Shown: piece after piece, positions 1-9,732 of the stretch
Layout: each line of letters opens with the position of its first letter
Numbering within the stretch: the stretch's first letter is position 1
NCBI GenBank assembly: GCA_020054205.1
Contig: JAGVLS010000026.1
Span: 1-64,000, forward strand
Source: Candidatus Obscuribacterales bacterium
GTDB lineage: Bacteria; Cyanobacteriota; Vampirovibrionia; Obscuribacterales; Obscuribacteraceae
Length of the DNA: 64,000 bases
Reading direction: 5' to 3'
Translations under genes and position numbers: made by a program
The notes under the pieces: generated by a model
What the model was told of the DNA's origin: nothing
Databases searched by the model: none
What the model saw: the letters and a program-made list of their open reading frames with translations, nothing else

Positions 1-214
<214 letters not shown>

Positions 215-311
215 GGGAGTATTCGGATAAGTTTCCTCGGTGGGAAGCTGATCTCCGAACAAGATTGTGCTCTCACGAGCATATTATTCTCCTAGGTCGG
301 TGTCTATGAAG

Positions 312-363
312 TTTATCTGGTGAAAAGCTTTCAGGAAAAGCATCTACTCAAAGACCAGATAAA
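312..363 (+). repeat. Inverted repeat in the 16S trailer
   Basis: Perfect 10-bp arms TTTATCTGGT (312-321) and ACCAGATAAA (354-363) enclose a loop that has its own 5-bp stem (327-331 with 337-341). In RNA this would be a long stable hairpin about 100 nt past the mature 16S end. It may be an RNase III-type processing stem or a protective 3' structure, which is inference. Confidence 0.65.
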
Positions 364-421
364 TCGAGACGACAAAGCGCCTAGTGGCTATTTAGTTATC
401 AGGGTTCATAAGAATCAAATG

Positions 422-444
422 AGAAGGCATTGCCTTCTTTTTTT
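422..444 (+). terminator. Rho-independent terminator after 16S
   Basis: A 7-bp perfect stem AGAAGGC (422-428) / GCCTTCT (432-438) with a 3-nt loop runs directly into seven T residues (438-444). Its placement shows that the rRNA transcript ends here and does not continue into a 23S gene. Confidence 0.88.
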
Positions 445-524
445 GTATCAAAGCTTTCATAACAAATTGCACCCCTTTTAATCTGGTTAAGTTATGCAAT
501 AACGGACAGGGGTATACTTTTACT

Positions 525-1592
525 ATGACGGCTTATGCACCATCTACAACAAAATTGCGTTATTTGTGGCTATTTGGTTGGCAAAATGATCTTTTATTTT
601 TCTTTTTACCAATTTTTGCTGGCATTCTTTTATTTTATGTTTTTGAATATGCCAATTCTCTTAAACTAATATTTTGGGTAGCAATTCTTGGGCAAGCATT
701 AGGACTAGGTCCATTTCACCAAGGAGCAACTTGGTTCCATTATTTTGATAAAAGAAATTGGCATCATTTTTTTGACAATAGAACTCAACGTTTAAAATAC
801 TTTTTTGTACCAGCAATAATTGTTTTATTGTCAGCAATTGGCATTTTTGTTTGTCGGCCGCTTGTAATGTTGATTTATATAGCATGGTCTGTGCAACATG
901 CAGTTCAGCAAAATTTTGGCATACTTTTGCTTTATCACAACCATAAAGCAGGAGAAGCGATAGCACCTCGTGATATAGAACAAAAATCCATACGATCGGC
1001 AGCAATATTTTTCTCTCTATTGTTTTTTTCTCGTATTTATTTAAATCCAGCGTCTCCTATACCTGGATGGCAGATTATCATTGCTGCCTCACTGATATGG
1101 GCAATTTATTGTTCCGCTCTTTATGTCAAAGAGCTAATTAAACAAATGCGCGCTGGTGCTTTTTTAAATGTGCCTGCTTTAGTATTTTGGTTTATTAGTG
1201 TTTTTTATTTATGGCCATTTGCGTTTCTTGGTAGCAAATATGATGATGCTTTTCTTATTCCGCTTGTTATTCATTGGTTTCAATACATAGGTTTAAATCT
1301 TATATTGGCAAAAGAAAAATATGCACAAAATAAAAATGCTGATTTACCTATGAAAAATGCAATTTTACTGTATTTAGGAGTTTGTCTAATTTGGGCTTTA
1401 TTTGTCATGGCAATTATATTATTTGCCATCAGCTTTCCTGCAGAGTCGTGGATGAGTGTAGGCTTAATTGGTATTGTTGTTGGCTTGGGTATGGTTCATT
1501 ATTATCAAGACACTTTTATTTGGCGTTTTAGAGATTCATTTCCGAGAGAAACCTTATTGCCTTATTTAGTAGCTAAAAAAGCAACAAATTAA
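525..1592 (+). CDS. Polytopic membrane protein of unknown function
   Basis: I do not recognise a named family with certainty. The 355-aa protein is very hydrophobic, with about nine predicted membrane segments. Conserved-looking His and aromatic clusters lie at the membrane edges: FHQGATWFHYF near residue 65, SVQHAVQQNFG near 120, IHWFQYIGLN near 245 and GMVHYYQDTFIWRFRD near 325. Such spaced His motifs resemble metal-dependent membrane oxygenases or desaturase-like proteins (the Brp/Blh carotenoid cleavage family came to mind), but this is only a weak resemblance. The ATG at 525 follows a GACAGGGGT purine stretch 10-16 nt upstream. The gene starts 80 nt after the 16S terminator, so it needs its own promoter. 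Confidence 0.8.
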   Translation: MTAYAPSTTKLRYLWLFGWQNDLLFFFLPIFAGILLFYVFEYANSLKLIFWVAILGQALGLGPFHQGATWFHYFDKRNWHHFFDNRTQRLKYFFVPAIIVLLSAIGIFVCRPLVMLIYIAWSVQHAVQQNFGILLLYHNHKAGEAIAPRDIEQKSIRSAAIFFSLLFFSRIYLNPASPIPGWQIIIAASLIWAIYCSALYVKELIKQMRAGAFLNVPALVFWFISVFYLWPFAFLGSKYDDAFLIPLVIHWFQYIGLNLILAKEKYAQNKNADLPMKNAILLYLGVCLIWALFVMAIILFAISFPAESWMSVGLIGIVVGLGMVHYYQDTFIWRFRDSFPRETLLPYLVAKKATN

Positions 1593-1713
1593 CTCATAAT
1601 TCATGCAACAAATGTCAATTATTAATATCTGACACTGGTCCCAGGCATATATGGGTATATATAAATCTTAGGGGTTGATTTGATTAATCTTTGAGGTTTA
1701 TTTTTTTAGCTTT

Positions 1714-4700
1714 ATGCCTCCTAAAATACCTGAAAATGATAATAATCAAGATCTACAAGATGAGAGCGAAGAACCACGTCTTTTACTAGTAGATGAAGCA
1801 AGCCGTTTGCTTGAACCAGCGCCTGTACCAACTACTGCTGAAAAAGAACAAAACGAATATATCCCTTTTTCAGTTTCAGCTTTTCCTAGCAATGCAAAAA
1901 CCATTGATGCCACAGTAGATGCTTTGCATTCAGCTTGTAGACCAAACGTCTTAGGAATAGGTGCTGATAAAAAAGCCATTTTTCAACAATTATCTGGCTG
2001 GACTAAAGAAGATTTAGGACGGATTAGTACTCGTTATCAAGAAAAATATCATATACCACTAAAAAATGAATTGACTAGGGAATTAACAGGTGCAAATGAG
2101 TTTCGTGCTTTAAGCATGCTTGAGGGGAAATTTGATGATGCTGCTCGTGTCCGTTGTGCAACTATTGAATTGCGGCAAGTAATAACTGGTAGATCAAATA
2201 AGGCTTGTGAGCAAGACTTACGAGATACTATTTCTACTTTAAACTCAAAACAAATTGCTGAAATGGAAAATAGTTATCGAGAAAAATACTCTGATGATGG
2301 TCATCAAGGCGATTTGCCAGCTGCAATTTTTAACAACAAAAATATATCTGCTAAAACTAAAGAGGCTTTAGCTATTTATTTGAAAGGGACTGATTATCGT
2401 AGTGACGAAGATGTTATTGCTTTGGGAAATATTGCTTTGGAAGCCCGTGACTTGGATATGTTTAAAGAAGCTTTTCGTTATGCATCACCAAGCGCTAGGC
2501 TCAAATTTGCGCAAAGCGATAGCTATGCTTTAATGCATGATGTTTTCAGAAAAAATATAAATCAAGCGTCTGATTATTTGCATTTTGGTGAATTAAGTGT
2601 GCAAACTAAGCTAGAACAAAATATTGGTGTGTTAGGAACAAATAAAAAAACAATTGACCATATTTTAAATTCAATGACAGCTACTGAACGCACAAAATTT
2701 TGGTTGGGATACACATATGCTCATGCTCCTGCCTCTGACAATAACTCGTTATCGGCAGCTGAGCAAAAAGATGCTGCCAGTTATTATCTTGGTATACATA
2801 ATGTTCTGGAGCGCGTAGGCAATGTTCACGAAATTGCCCTTTGGGAAAACAAAATTATGTTTCCTGGTGCTATTTTGCCAGACACTCTTCAACCAATGAT
2901 GCCTGGAATAAGTGGAAATAATTTACCTAAAATTCTTTCTCAAATAGAAAACATGAGTGAAATTGACTGGAACTATTTAAATACCAATTCAGCATACAGA
3001 CAACAGATTGAAATCATGCTGGCACCTAATCTCGGTAAATATGAAATGAGTAGAGTGCAGGAACTATTAGATCGAAAACAGTGTAAAGATAGACCAGAAA
3101 TGCTGGCACTTCCCTACGAACAAATTCAAGCTGCTACTCGGCGTCCAGCAATAGAAGCCATAAACGATAGCCGTGGTTTATTTGCTGATAAAAACGGCAT
3201 TATTGAAGCAATCAAAAACATGAGTCCAGATGAACGTGAATTTTATGGCAGTCAAGGACGTAATTTATTAGATCAAGCAATAACGGGTGCCCTTGGACGT
3301 GGTGCAAGACGTGATGCAGCACTTGCACTTGCCGATTCCTTATTTGTCCAAGAACACCCACAAGCTCATATTCTGGTTGGTAGACAATTAATTGGACAGT
3401 TAAAGCAACATGCTACTGAAGGGAAACCTGAAATAAGTCAATTGCTTTCTGAAATGGAAACTGCTTTTAAAGTTGCTCCAAAATTACGTGATGCATTAGT
3501 AAATGACAGGATGAATCAAGTCAATGCTGAAGAGCGCGCTGTTGCTAACGAATTTACTCAAGTTATTAATCAATTATTTGTCTCTGAAGAAATTAGAGAT
3601 CTTGTTCAACCGCTAATCAATCAAGGGCATTTGTCAGTCAATAATTATGCTGGAATTTTTTCTCGTCATGGTAATAGAGAGGAAATATATAACTTTGTTA
3701 GCAATGGCTCTAGAGAAGATTTTGTGCAAATTGCTAATCAACCTGAAAAAACATTGCCGTTTTTAAGTGATAAAGAAAGAGAAATTGCTATCAATATTGC
3801 CAGGCAAGAAGGAGAAATACGAGCAGAAGACAAACTTAGAATGGCTTTACTGGGCTATCGTGCCGACACTTATCAAGTGAAAGATGCACTGGTTAAATTA
3901 AACCCGCTGGAAAAAATTTATGTAAGAGATGAATATGCTAGAAAATATGGAAGTGATTTAGTTTTTGATGTTCATCAAAAATATAAAGGTCCTGATAAAG
4001 ATTTAGTTGAAGGATTATTGTTGCCGGGACAATTAACAGCAGAAGAAATATTTAATTCTGCTCGTGATTCTATGTATAAAGATAGTCGATTTGGTAGATG
4101 GTGGGTAGATCATTTTTGGGATGCCTCTGGTACTGTTACTGACGAAACTTTGCACAAATTTGCTAGAGAAATGTCGAGTACCTCAGCACAATTATCAGAA
4201 ATGCCAGTGGAAACAGCTGAAAAATTGGCGCATGGTTTTTATGAATCTCTTCAACTGTATAAACAATCTAAAATTGATGCAGCCGATCGTGTTTTGGAAT
4301 TAACCATTGCTACAGCTGGTGTAGCAAGTTATCCTTTTACTGGTGGCATCAGTTTAAATACCCTTGCTTATGCTACCGCCAGCGGTGCAACACTAGGAGT
4401 TTTAAACAAAATCACTATGCTTGGTGCTGACTATAAATTAAGACCAGAAGATCCATTGAAAGGTGCTCTTTATGCTGCAAATGCTATGCTAAATCCAGTA
4501 CAAGTAAAAACTATGATGACTGAAGCAAGTCAAAATGCTGCTCAAAGAGCAATAGCTAATTTGCTTTCAACTGGTGCTGATAAATTAAGAGATAGAAGTG
4601 ATAGTGGGAATGCTCTTGCTAATGGCATGCGTAAGCTTATGGCAGATGCACTGGATTCTAGTAAATTAATAGTGGAAGATAGAAGAATTATGGCTTTAGC

Positions 4701-5274
4701 TATGGCAGTAGCAAGTCAAGGAAATGAACAAGAAGTAGCTAACTTAATTAAAGATACATTGAATCAAGCAGTCATGGATGAAAGCATAAACATTGTAAAA
4801 AATAATATAAGGCAATTGTCTGATTCTGCAGAAATAGCACAATTTTCAGGACAAGCTTTCGATATGGCATTGGCTCCTGGTTCTGGCACTAATATGGGTA
4901 GACTAATGTCATTTGGCTCGGCAATGGTAGGATTTAGTGAGCCACAAAATGCTCCCAACTTAACAAGCCATGCAAATTTCAATGCTATGGCAATGCTTCA
5001 ACAAAAAGCGGCTGATGGAAGTATGCGTTACGTTTTGCAAGCAATTCCTAATGATCCATCTAAGTTTACTTTTCAAACACAAAATTATGCAACATTTGGT
5101 TTTGATGCAAATGGACAAAGAACTATTAATAATAATTCCAACTTTGATGTTTTTGTTCGCAAAACAGGCTCAGGACAATTTCAACGTATTCCACCTGGGC
5201 ATACTATGCCAGTTGAATATGATGATGAAATTCGTTTTGGTGCTTTAACGGATCCTACTATTAAGCGTTATTAG
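1714..5274 (+). CDS. Large annexin-repeat-like protein
   Basis: This 1,186-aa protein has no signal peptide. Residues about 65-138 read as an annexin repeat: GIGADKKAIFQQLS at 81-94, then RYQEKY and TRELTGANEF (121-130). Gly81, Gly83 and Glu123 have the same spacing as Gly30, Gly32 and Glu72 of the type II calcium site in annexin A5. Weaker copies lie near 139-200, 305-340 (VLGTNKKTIDHILNSMTATE), 485-545 (ADKNGIIEAIKNMSPDE) and 708-770 (VKDALVKLNPLEK, DEYARKYGSDL). Around 860-900 is a glycine/alanine-rich, mildly hydrophobic stretch. The last ~90 residues (IRFG near the end) look like the later strands of an FHA or beta-sandwich fold, which is less certain. Annexins bind acidic phospholipid in a calcium-dependent way, and that role is inference here. 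The gene overlaps the convergent coiled-coil gene by 4 nt. The start has only a distant GAGG, about 20 nt upstream. Confidence 0.85.
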   Translation: MPPKIPENDNNQDLQDESEEPRLLLVDEASRLLEPAPVPTTAEKEQNEYIPFSVSAFPSNAKTIDATVDALHSACRPNVLGIGADKKAIFQQLSGWTKEDLGRISTRYQEKYHIPLKNELTRELTGANEFRALSMLEGKFDDAARVRCATIELRQVITGRSNKACEQDLRDTISTLNSKQIAEMENSYREKYSDDGHQGDLPAAIFNNKNISAKTKEALAIYLKGTDYRSDEDVIALGNIALEARDLDMFKEAFRYASPSARLKFAQSDSYALMHDVFRKNINQASDYLHFGELSVQTKLEQNIGVLGTNKKTIDHILNSMTATERTKFWLGYTYAHAPASDNNSLSAAEQKDAASYYLGIHNVLERVGNVHEIALWENKIMFPGAILPDTLQPMMPGISGNNLPKILSQIENMSEIDWNYLNTNSAYRQQIEIMLAPNLGKYEMSRVQELLDRKQCKDRPEMLALPYEQIQAATRRPAIEAINDSRGLFADKNGIIEAIKNMSPDEREFYGSQGRNLLDQAITGALGRGARRDAALALADSLFVQEHPQAHILVGRQLIGQLKQHATEGKPEISQLLSEMETAFKVAPKLRDALVNDRMNQVNAEERAVANEFTQVINQLFVSEEIRDLVQPLINQGHLSVNNYAGIFSRHGNREEIYNFVSNGSREDFVQIANQPEKTLPFLSDKEREIAINIARQEGEIRAEDKLRMALLGYRADTYQVKDALVKLNPLEKIYVRDEYARKYGSDLVFDVHQKYKGPDKDLVEGLLLPGQLTAEEIFNSARDSMYKDSRFGRWWVDHFWDASGTVTDETLHKFAREMSSTSAQLSEMPVETAEKLAHGFYESLQLYKQSKIDAADRVLELTIATAGVASYPFTGGISLNTLAYATASGATLGVLNKITMLGADYKLRPEDPLKGALYAANAMLNPVQVKTMMTEASQNAAQRAIANLLSTGADKLRDRSDSGNALANGMRKLMADALDSSKLIVEDRRIMALAMAVASQGNEQEVANLIKDTLNQAVMDESINIVKNNIRQLSDSAEIAQFSGQAFDMALAPGSGTNMGRLMSFGSAMVGFSEPQNAPNLTSHANFNAMAMLQQKAADGSMRYVLQAIPNDPSKFTFQTQNYATFGFDANGQRTINNNSNFDVFVRKTGSGQFQRIPPGHTMPVEYDDEIRFGALTDPTIKRY

Positions 5275-6374
5275 TTATTTATTTCATATGGTATGGTAGA
5301 ACTTGTTTCAGCTTTTGCTTCTTTTTCCTTTAATAAGCTAAGTGCTGTAGCAAAAATTAGCATACCTAAAGCAGCTTTACCGGTTTTACCACTACTTTCT
5401 CTACCGGCAACTTCACGTGTTGCTGATCTTTTCCCTTCCCCTTTTCCTGATTGTTCTAATTGCATTTGTTTGGCTACTTCACCAAGGAAATGTGTATCGG
5501 TTTCAATTTTACCTAATACACCTTCATGAGCTTTTACTGTAGTTTCTAATTCGGCAATTTTTCTAACTAAATCTGCTTGTTCTTGATGCATGCGTTCTAT
5601 CTGTTCATTTTTTCTCTCTTTTTCCCCAGCATCAGTTGTTCTATCTCTTGCTTCTTCTAGGGTGGCTATAAATTGCTCATTTGTGCCATGTAGTTTTTGT
5701 GCGCCAGAAAGTTTTTTTATCTGTGATGTAATTGCTGCATTAAGTGCTCTGCGTGCTTCTTGTGTTAAGTTGCCGGCAGCAGAGACAATTGGTTCTATCC
5801 CTAAATTTCCCCCTTCTGGTGCAGAATTGCTTGCTCCAAGACTAAGGTCACTAGCTCTTGTATGATCGAGCACAGCAGCCGATCCTAAATTTGCTGGATT
5901 TGTTCTTTGAGAATTTATTTGTCCATTGAGACTTTGTGTAACTTCTCCACCTTTTGCATAATCTCTTGCTAGCTTTTGTAATGCTGCTATATCTTTTTCT
6001 ATTTGTTGTTTATTGCTATCTGGAGCACCTTCTAAAGCAGTTTGTTTAGAAGTTAGTAAATCATCTATAGCTTGTCTTACGCCGCCATCGACACTGCCTA
6101 GTTTTATATCACCAATTGGAATTTTGGGAGCTAATTCGTCAGCAAAATTACCAGTTAAAGAATTCCCTTCTTCTAAATTAAGACCTAAAAGCGATGGACC
6201 TAAACCTAATGCCTCGAGAGTTTGTCTGGCTGTATTTAAGGCAGATGCTTGTGCGCTTTGCACATCTGCACTTTGAGGATTAGCTTCTTGGGCAATGGAG
6301 TCATTACCTGGAGCGGATGTTGCCTCGCCCGGAGCTTCTGTGGGTTTATCGTTAGCTTGAGAATCGTCAGGCAT
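5271..6374 (-). CDS. Coiled-coil protein with C-terminal membrane segment
   Basis: No family recognised. The 367-aa protein has a low-complexity N-terminus (about 50 residues rich in Asp, Ala, Gln, Pro), a Gly/Ala/Ser-rich middle and a charged heptad-like coiled coil at about 215-300 (EEARDRTTDAGEKERKNEQI). A short hydrophobic segment near the C-terminus (about residues 333-350, GMLIFATALSLL) could be a tail anchor. It is convergent with the annexin-like gene and shares 4 nt with it, so the two stops interlock. Tail-anchored coiled-coil proteins often tether complexes to the membrane, but nothing here fixes a function. The acidic, polar N-terminal style is shared with the protein at 27,154-28,236. 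Confidence 0.75.
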   Translation of the reverse strand: MPDDSQANDKPTEAPGEATSAPGNDSIAQEANPQSADVQSAQASALNTARQTLEALGLGPSLLGLNLEEGNSLTGNFADELAPKIPIGDIKLGSVDGGVRQAIDDLLTSKQTALEGAPDSNKQQIEKDIAALQKLARDYAKGGEVTQSLNGQINSQRTNPANLGSAAVLDHTRASDLSLGASNSAPEGGNLGIEPIVSAAGNLTQEARRALNAAITSQIKKLSGAQKLHGTNEQFIATLEEARDRTTDAGEKERKNEQIERMHQEQADLVRKIAELETTVKAHEGVLGKIETDTHFLGEVAKQMQLEQSGKGEGKRSATREVAGRESSGKTGKAALGMLIFATALSLLKEKEAKAETSSTIPYEINN

Positions 6375-6593
6375 TATATATTACAAATAAGGAGACCTAA
6401 ATAGAAATCTACCCGATTAGATAGGAATATGGACATAATTTAAAACAAAGTGGTGGCAAAATTATGAAAATATGGCGAAAAAACATTAAAAGCATCATTT
6501 AATCTAATTACTTATCTGGAGAAGGTGTGGATGATACACTAATACCCTAAATAAATAGTTGGTTTATGAATGCCTTTTCAAGGAGAATAATTC

Positions 6594-7391
6594 ATGAGTA
6601 ATGTCAAAGCACACGAAATTGATTACATGGTAATTGGCGATGATATGCAAACAGTAGAAATTGAACTTGATCCTGGTGAAACTGTAATTGCTGAAGCTGG
6701 TGCTATGAATTATATGGATGAAGGCATTGCATTCCAGTCAAAAATGGGTGATGGTTCTGAGGCTAACGAATCAATGCTCAATAAAATATTTGGAGCTGGT
6801 AAGCGTCTTTTAGCTGGTGAGTCATTAATGATCACCCATTTTACTAATGAAGGTCAAGGCAAACAAAAAGTTGCTTTTGCTGCCCCCTATCCAGGAAAAA
6901 TTATTCCTATGGACTTAGCGCAATTAGGTGGTGAAATAATTTGTCAGCGCGATGGATTTTTATGTGCAGCTTTTGGTACTAAATTAGGTATTGCATTTAC
7001 ACAAAAACTAGGTGCTGGCTTTTTTGGTGGAGAAGGTTTTATATTACAACGCATGACAGGTAATGGATTGGTTTTTGTTCATGCATGTGGCACCATAATA
7101 AAAAAAGAACTAAAAGGTGAAACTTTACGCGTTGATACTGGTTGTTTAGTAGCATTTACTCCTGGTATTGAATATTCAATTGCGCGAGCTGGTAATTTAA
7201 AGTCTATGATATTTGGTGGTGAAGGTTTATTTTTAGCAACTTTAAAAGGAACAGGCACTGTTTGGTTACAAAGCCTGCCATTTTCACGATTAGCTAATCG
7301 AGTCTTAGAATATGCAACCAGATCTGGTGGATCTGCTGCTGAAGAAAGTGGTGGATTAATAAGTGGTATTGGTAAATTATTTGAACAATAA
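6594..7391 (+). CDS. AIM24 / TIGR00266 family protein
   Basis: The 265-aa protein matches the AIM24 (TIGR00266) family of beta-rich proteins: an early strand [20 protein letters not shown] (residues 22-41), a central [22 protein letters not shown] segment and a Gly-rich C-terminal tail. These folds are built from pseudo-repeats of beta-strands. The biochemical role in bacteria is unknown; the yeast member is a mitochondrial inner-membrane protein needed for respiratory complex organisation. A strong AAGGAGAA ribosome site lies 7-14 nt before the ATG. It is convergent with sdaA (10 nt between stops) and appears monocistronic. Confidence 0.9.
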   Translation: MSNVKAHEIDYMVIGDDMQTVEIELDPGETVIAEAGAMNYMDEGIAFQSKMGDGSEANESMLNKIFGAGKRLLAGESLMITHFTNEGQGKQKVAFAAPYPGKIIPMDLAQLGGEIICQRDGFLCAAFGTKLGIAFTQKLGAGFFGGEGFILQRMTGNGLVFVHACGTIIKKELKGETLRVDTGCLVAFTPGIEYSIARAGNLKSMIFGGEGLFLATLKGTGTVWLQSLPFSRLANRVLEYATRSGGSAAEESGGLISGIGKLFEQ

Positions 7392-7401
7392 AATAAGAAA
7401 G

Positions 7402-8808
7402 TTAGCCTAATGCCAGCCCGCCGGTAGCAGTTTCTTTGTATTTTTGGTTCATATCTAAACCTGTTTGTTTCATCACTTCAAGCACTCGATCTAGGCTTAT
7501 CATATGCGAGCCATCGGATGCTAGAGCTAACACACAAGCATTTAATGCTTTGACTGCACCCATAGCATTGCGTTCAATACATGGAATTTGTACTAAGCCT
7601 TTTATTGGATCACATGTCATGCCTAAATGATGTTCTATTCCCATTTCGGCTGCTTGTTCAATTTGGCTAATATTACCACCAAGCATAGCAGTAGCGCCTG
7701 CTGCTGCCATGGCACAAGATGTACCAACTTCGCCCTGACAGCCAACTTCAGCTCCACTGATAGAAGCATGTACTTTAACTAAAGCACCAATAACGGAGGC
7801 TACTAATAAACCATTTTGCAAAGTCTCTTCATTTAACTGATGATTTTCTTTTAGCGTTCGCCAAACAGATGGAATTATGCCAGAACTTCCATTGGTGGGA
7901 GCAGTAACCACGCGTCCACCAGCAGCATTTTCTTCATTGACAGCAATGGCATAAACCGAAGGTTGCAAATCATTTTTTGCCCAATGTGGCGATTTTCCAT
8001 TTGTCATTTGTTGATACAATTTTTTTGCTCGACGTTGAACATTGAGTCCACCCGGCAAAATTCCTTCCGCAGATAATCCAGCTTCAATTGAATTCATCAT
8101 TGTATTTAAAATTTCAGCTAATTTAGCACGTAATGTTTTTTCATTGAGTCCTTTAGCCGCCTCATTAGCAATAACAATTTCCCATGCTGATTTTTTGTTG
8201 TTTATACACTGCTGAACAAATTCGGTGGCGCTATTATAAGGATAAGGCAAGTTTGTGTGCATCTCTTTTGATTGGTTAGAAAAACGTTTTCCGGTATGAG
8301 AATCAATGAGTTCTACAAAGCCACCACCGACAGAGGCCACAAGAAGTTCTTTTGCTATTTCGTTATTTCTATAAAGGCGAAATCTAATAGTATTGGGGTG
8401 AGGTAAAAAATTATTATCAATTTGAAAGTCTTTCCATAAAATATCTTTTTCAGGATCGAAATCTATTTTTATTGCACCGATAATAAAAGATTTTATGTTG
8501 ACAAGGTTGGGCATCACTGCCCAAATTTCTTCTGGTTTTGCTACAGATGGATGTAAACCCAATAAACCCGCACAAACAGCTCCATCTGTACAATGTCCTT
8601 TTCCGGTTGCAGATAAGCTACCAAACAATTCAATTGTTAGTTTGTATTTGTTTTGTGGAGAAGAGTCTTTTTGAATTTCTTGGTCGTCAAGGATTTTTTT
8701 GTGATATTCAAGAGCTGCAACCATTGGACCGACTGTATGAGAACTAGATGGACCAATACCGATTTTGAACATTTCCAATGGGCTAATTTGATCTGCTCTT
8801 AAGTGCAT
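7402..8808 (-). CDS. sdaA: L-serine ammonia-lyase (iron-sulfur type)
   Basis: Deaminates L-serine to pyruvate and ammonia in the cytosol using a labile [4Fe-4S] cluster. The 468 residues cover the single-chain form: an N-terminal ACT-like beta domain with [10 protein letters not shown] at 21-30, and a C-terminal catalytic alpha domain with [10 protein letters not shown]. The three cluster cysteines are visible in the family spacing: Cys of [10 protein letters not shown], then 41 residues, then [12 protein letters not shown] (C-x10-C). The ATG lies inside the last codons of a small upstream ORF, whose GAAGAGG supplies the ribosome site, so translation is probably coupled. The product pyruvate would feed the oxo-acid dehydrogenase encoded at 33,765-38,852. 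Confidence 0.95.
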   Translation of the reverse strand: MHLRADQISPLEMFKIGIGPSSSHTVGPMVAALEYHKKILDDQEIQKDSSPQNKYKLTIELFGSLSATGKGHCTDGAVCAGLLGLHPSVAKPEEIWAVMPNLVNIKSFIIGAIKIDFDPEKDILWKDFQIDNNFLPHPNTIRFRLYRNNEIAKELLVASVGGGFVELIDSHTGKRFSNQSKEMHTNLPYPYNSATEFVQQCINNKKSAWEIVIANEAAKGLNEKTLRAKLAEILNTMMNSIEAGLSAEGILPGGLNVQRRAKKLYQQMTNGKSPHWAKNDLQPSVYAIAVNEENAAGGRVVTAPTNGSSGIIPSVWRTLKENHQLNEETLQNGLLVASVIGALVKVHASISGAEVGCQGEVGTSCAMAAAGATAMLGGNISQIEQAAEMGIEHHLGMTCDPIKGLVQIPCIERNAMGAVKALNACVLALASDGSHMISLDRVLEVMKQTGLDMNQKYKETATGGLALG

Positions 8809-8999
8809 TTTAAGACCTCTTCTGGCTTAAGCTTACAATCTTTAGAGACTTCATGGTAATTTTTCTTAGAACTAGGCTTATTTTCTTCTTTGCCAGTGAT
8901 TACCATGGTAATCACGACTGCAACAACTATGAGCACAATCAGTACAAGCGTGGGTGGTATTTTTTGTACTATTAACATGAATTTGATAACAGGATTCAT
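8799..8999 (-). CDS. Small single-pass membrane protein upstream of sdaA
   Basis: This 66-aa ORF has one strong membrane span (about residues 15-36, rich in Val, Ile and Leu) and a charged C-terminal tail with two cysteines. It overlaps the sdaA start by 10 nt and carries the sdaA Shine-Dalgarno site in its last codons. Its ATG has a GGAGAACTTG purine-rich site upstream. No family recognised. Overlap with sdaA, a good ribosome site and a clean membrane helix argue that it is real. It may anchor or regulate SdaA, or simply couple its translation, which is inference. Confidence 0.6.
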   Translation of the reverse strand: MNPVIKFMLIVQKIPPTLVLIVLIVVAVVITMVITGKEENKPSSKKNYHEVSKDCKLKPEEVLKCT

Positions 9000-9091
9000 T
9001 CAAGTTCTCCATAGATAATATCTTAAGACTACCATGTTCTGAATTGCCCCTGTCAAGAAGCAGCTAAATCAAACACTTAACGGAGTTAAAT

Positions 9092-9727
9092 ATGCTTACA
9101 CTAGTTGATCATAAAATTGAAGAATACGCAATTAATAAGACTGAACCTACCAGCAAATTATTGCAAGAACTAGTGAGTGAAACTCATGAAAAAACCACTT
9201 TACCGCAGATGCTCACCGGACCTATTGAAGGGCGCTTCCTTAAGCTTATAGTGCAAATAATTCAAGCAAAACGCATTTTAGAAATTGGTACTTTTACTGG
9301 CTATTCAGCACTATCCATGGCGGAAGGCTTGCCGGATACGGGTGAATTAATTACTCTTGATATAGATCCTGATGTGATTGCTATTGCCCGTAAATATTTT
9401 GAAAGAAGTGAGCATGGTCACAAAATTCGTATTATGCAAGGACAAGCCTTGGAGACTATAAAAAAACTAGCAGGCAATTTTGATTTAGTTTTTATTGATG
9501 CTGATAAAGAAAATTATTCCAATTATTATGAAGCTGCCTTACCACTGATTAGAAGTGGTGGAGTAGTCATTATAGATAACGTACTTTGGGGTGGAAAAGT
9601 TCTTAGCCCAAAAGATGCAAGCGACAAAGCAATTGTAGCAGTAAATGATCTTGTCAGCAAAGATAATCGTGTAGATAGAGTTCTTTTACCAATACGCGAT
9701 GGTATTTTCCTTATTAGAAAAAAATAG
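9092..9727 (+). CDS. Class I SAM-dependent O-methyltransferase
   Basis: The 211-aa protein is a full-length member of the caffeoyl-CoA O-methyltransferase-like family (PF01596). Motif I ILEIGTFTGYSALSMA lies at about 62-77, the acidic ribose-binding Asp in LITLDIDPD near 86-94, and the metal/catalytic DLVFIDADKENY at about 130-141, followed by GGVVIIDNVLWGG. Metal-dependent methylation of catechol-like hydroxyls is known for the family; the substrate is not predictable here. A CGGAGTTAAAT site precedes the ATG. The TPR-metalloprotease gene begins 5 nt after the stop, so the pair is probably co-transcribed. Confidence 0.93.
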   Translation: MLTLVDHKIEEYAINKTEPTSKLLQELVSETHEKTTLPQMLTGPIEGRFLKLIVQIIQAKRILEIGTFTGYSALSMAEGLPDTGELITLDIDPDVIAIARKYFERSEHGHKIRIMQGQALETIKKLAGNFDLVFIDADKENYSNYYEAALPLIRSGGVVIIDNVLWGGKVLSPKDASDKAIVAVNDLVSKDNRVDRVLLPIRDGIFLIRKK

Positions 9728-9732
9728 ATAAA

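Noticed and set aside
420..470. Possible tRNA T-arm (GGGTTCATAAGAATC) in the 16S spacer
   Set aside because: No matching acceptor, D or anticodon arm could be folded around it.
661..1005. 114-aa minus-strand frame inside the first membrane-protein gene
   Set aside because: Fully inside a convincing plus-strand gene, with low-complexity hydrophobic translation and no ribosome site: an opposite-strand shadow.
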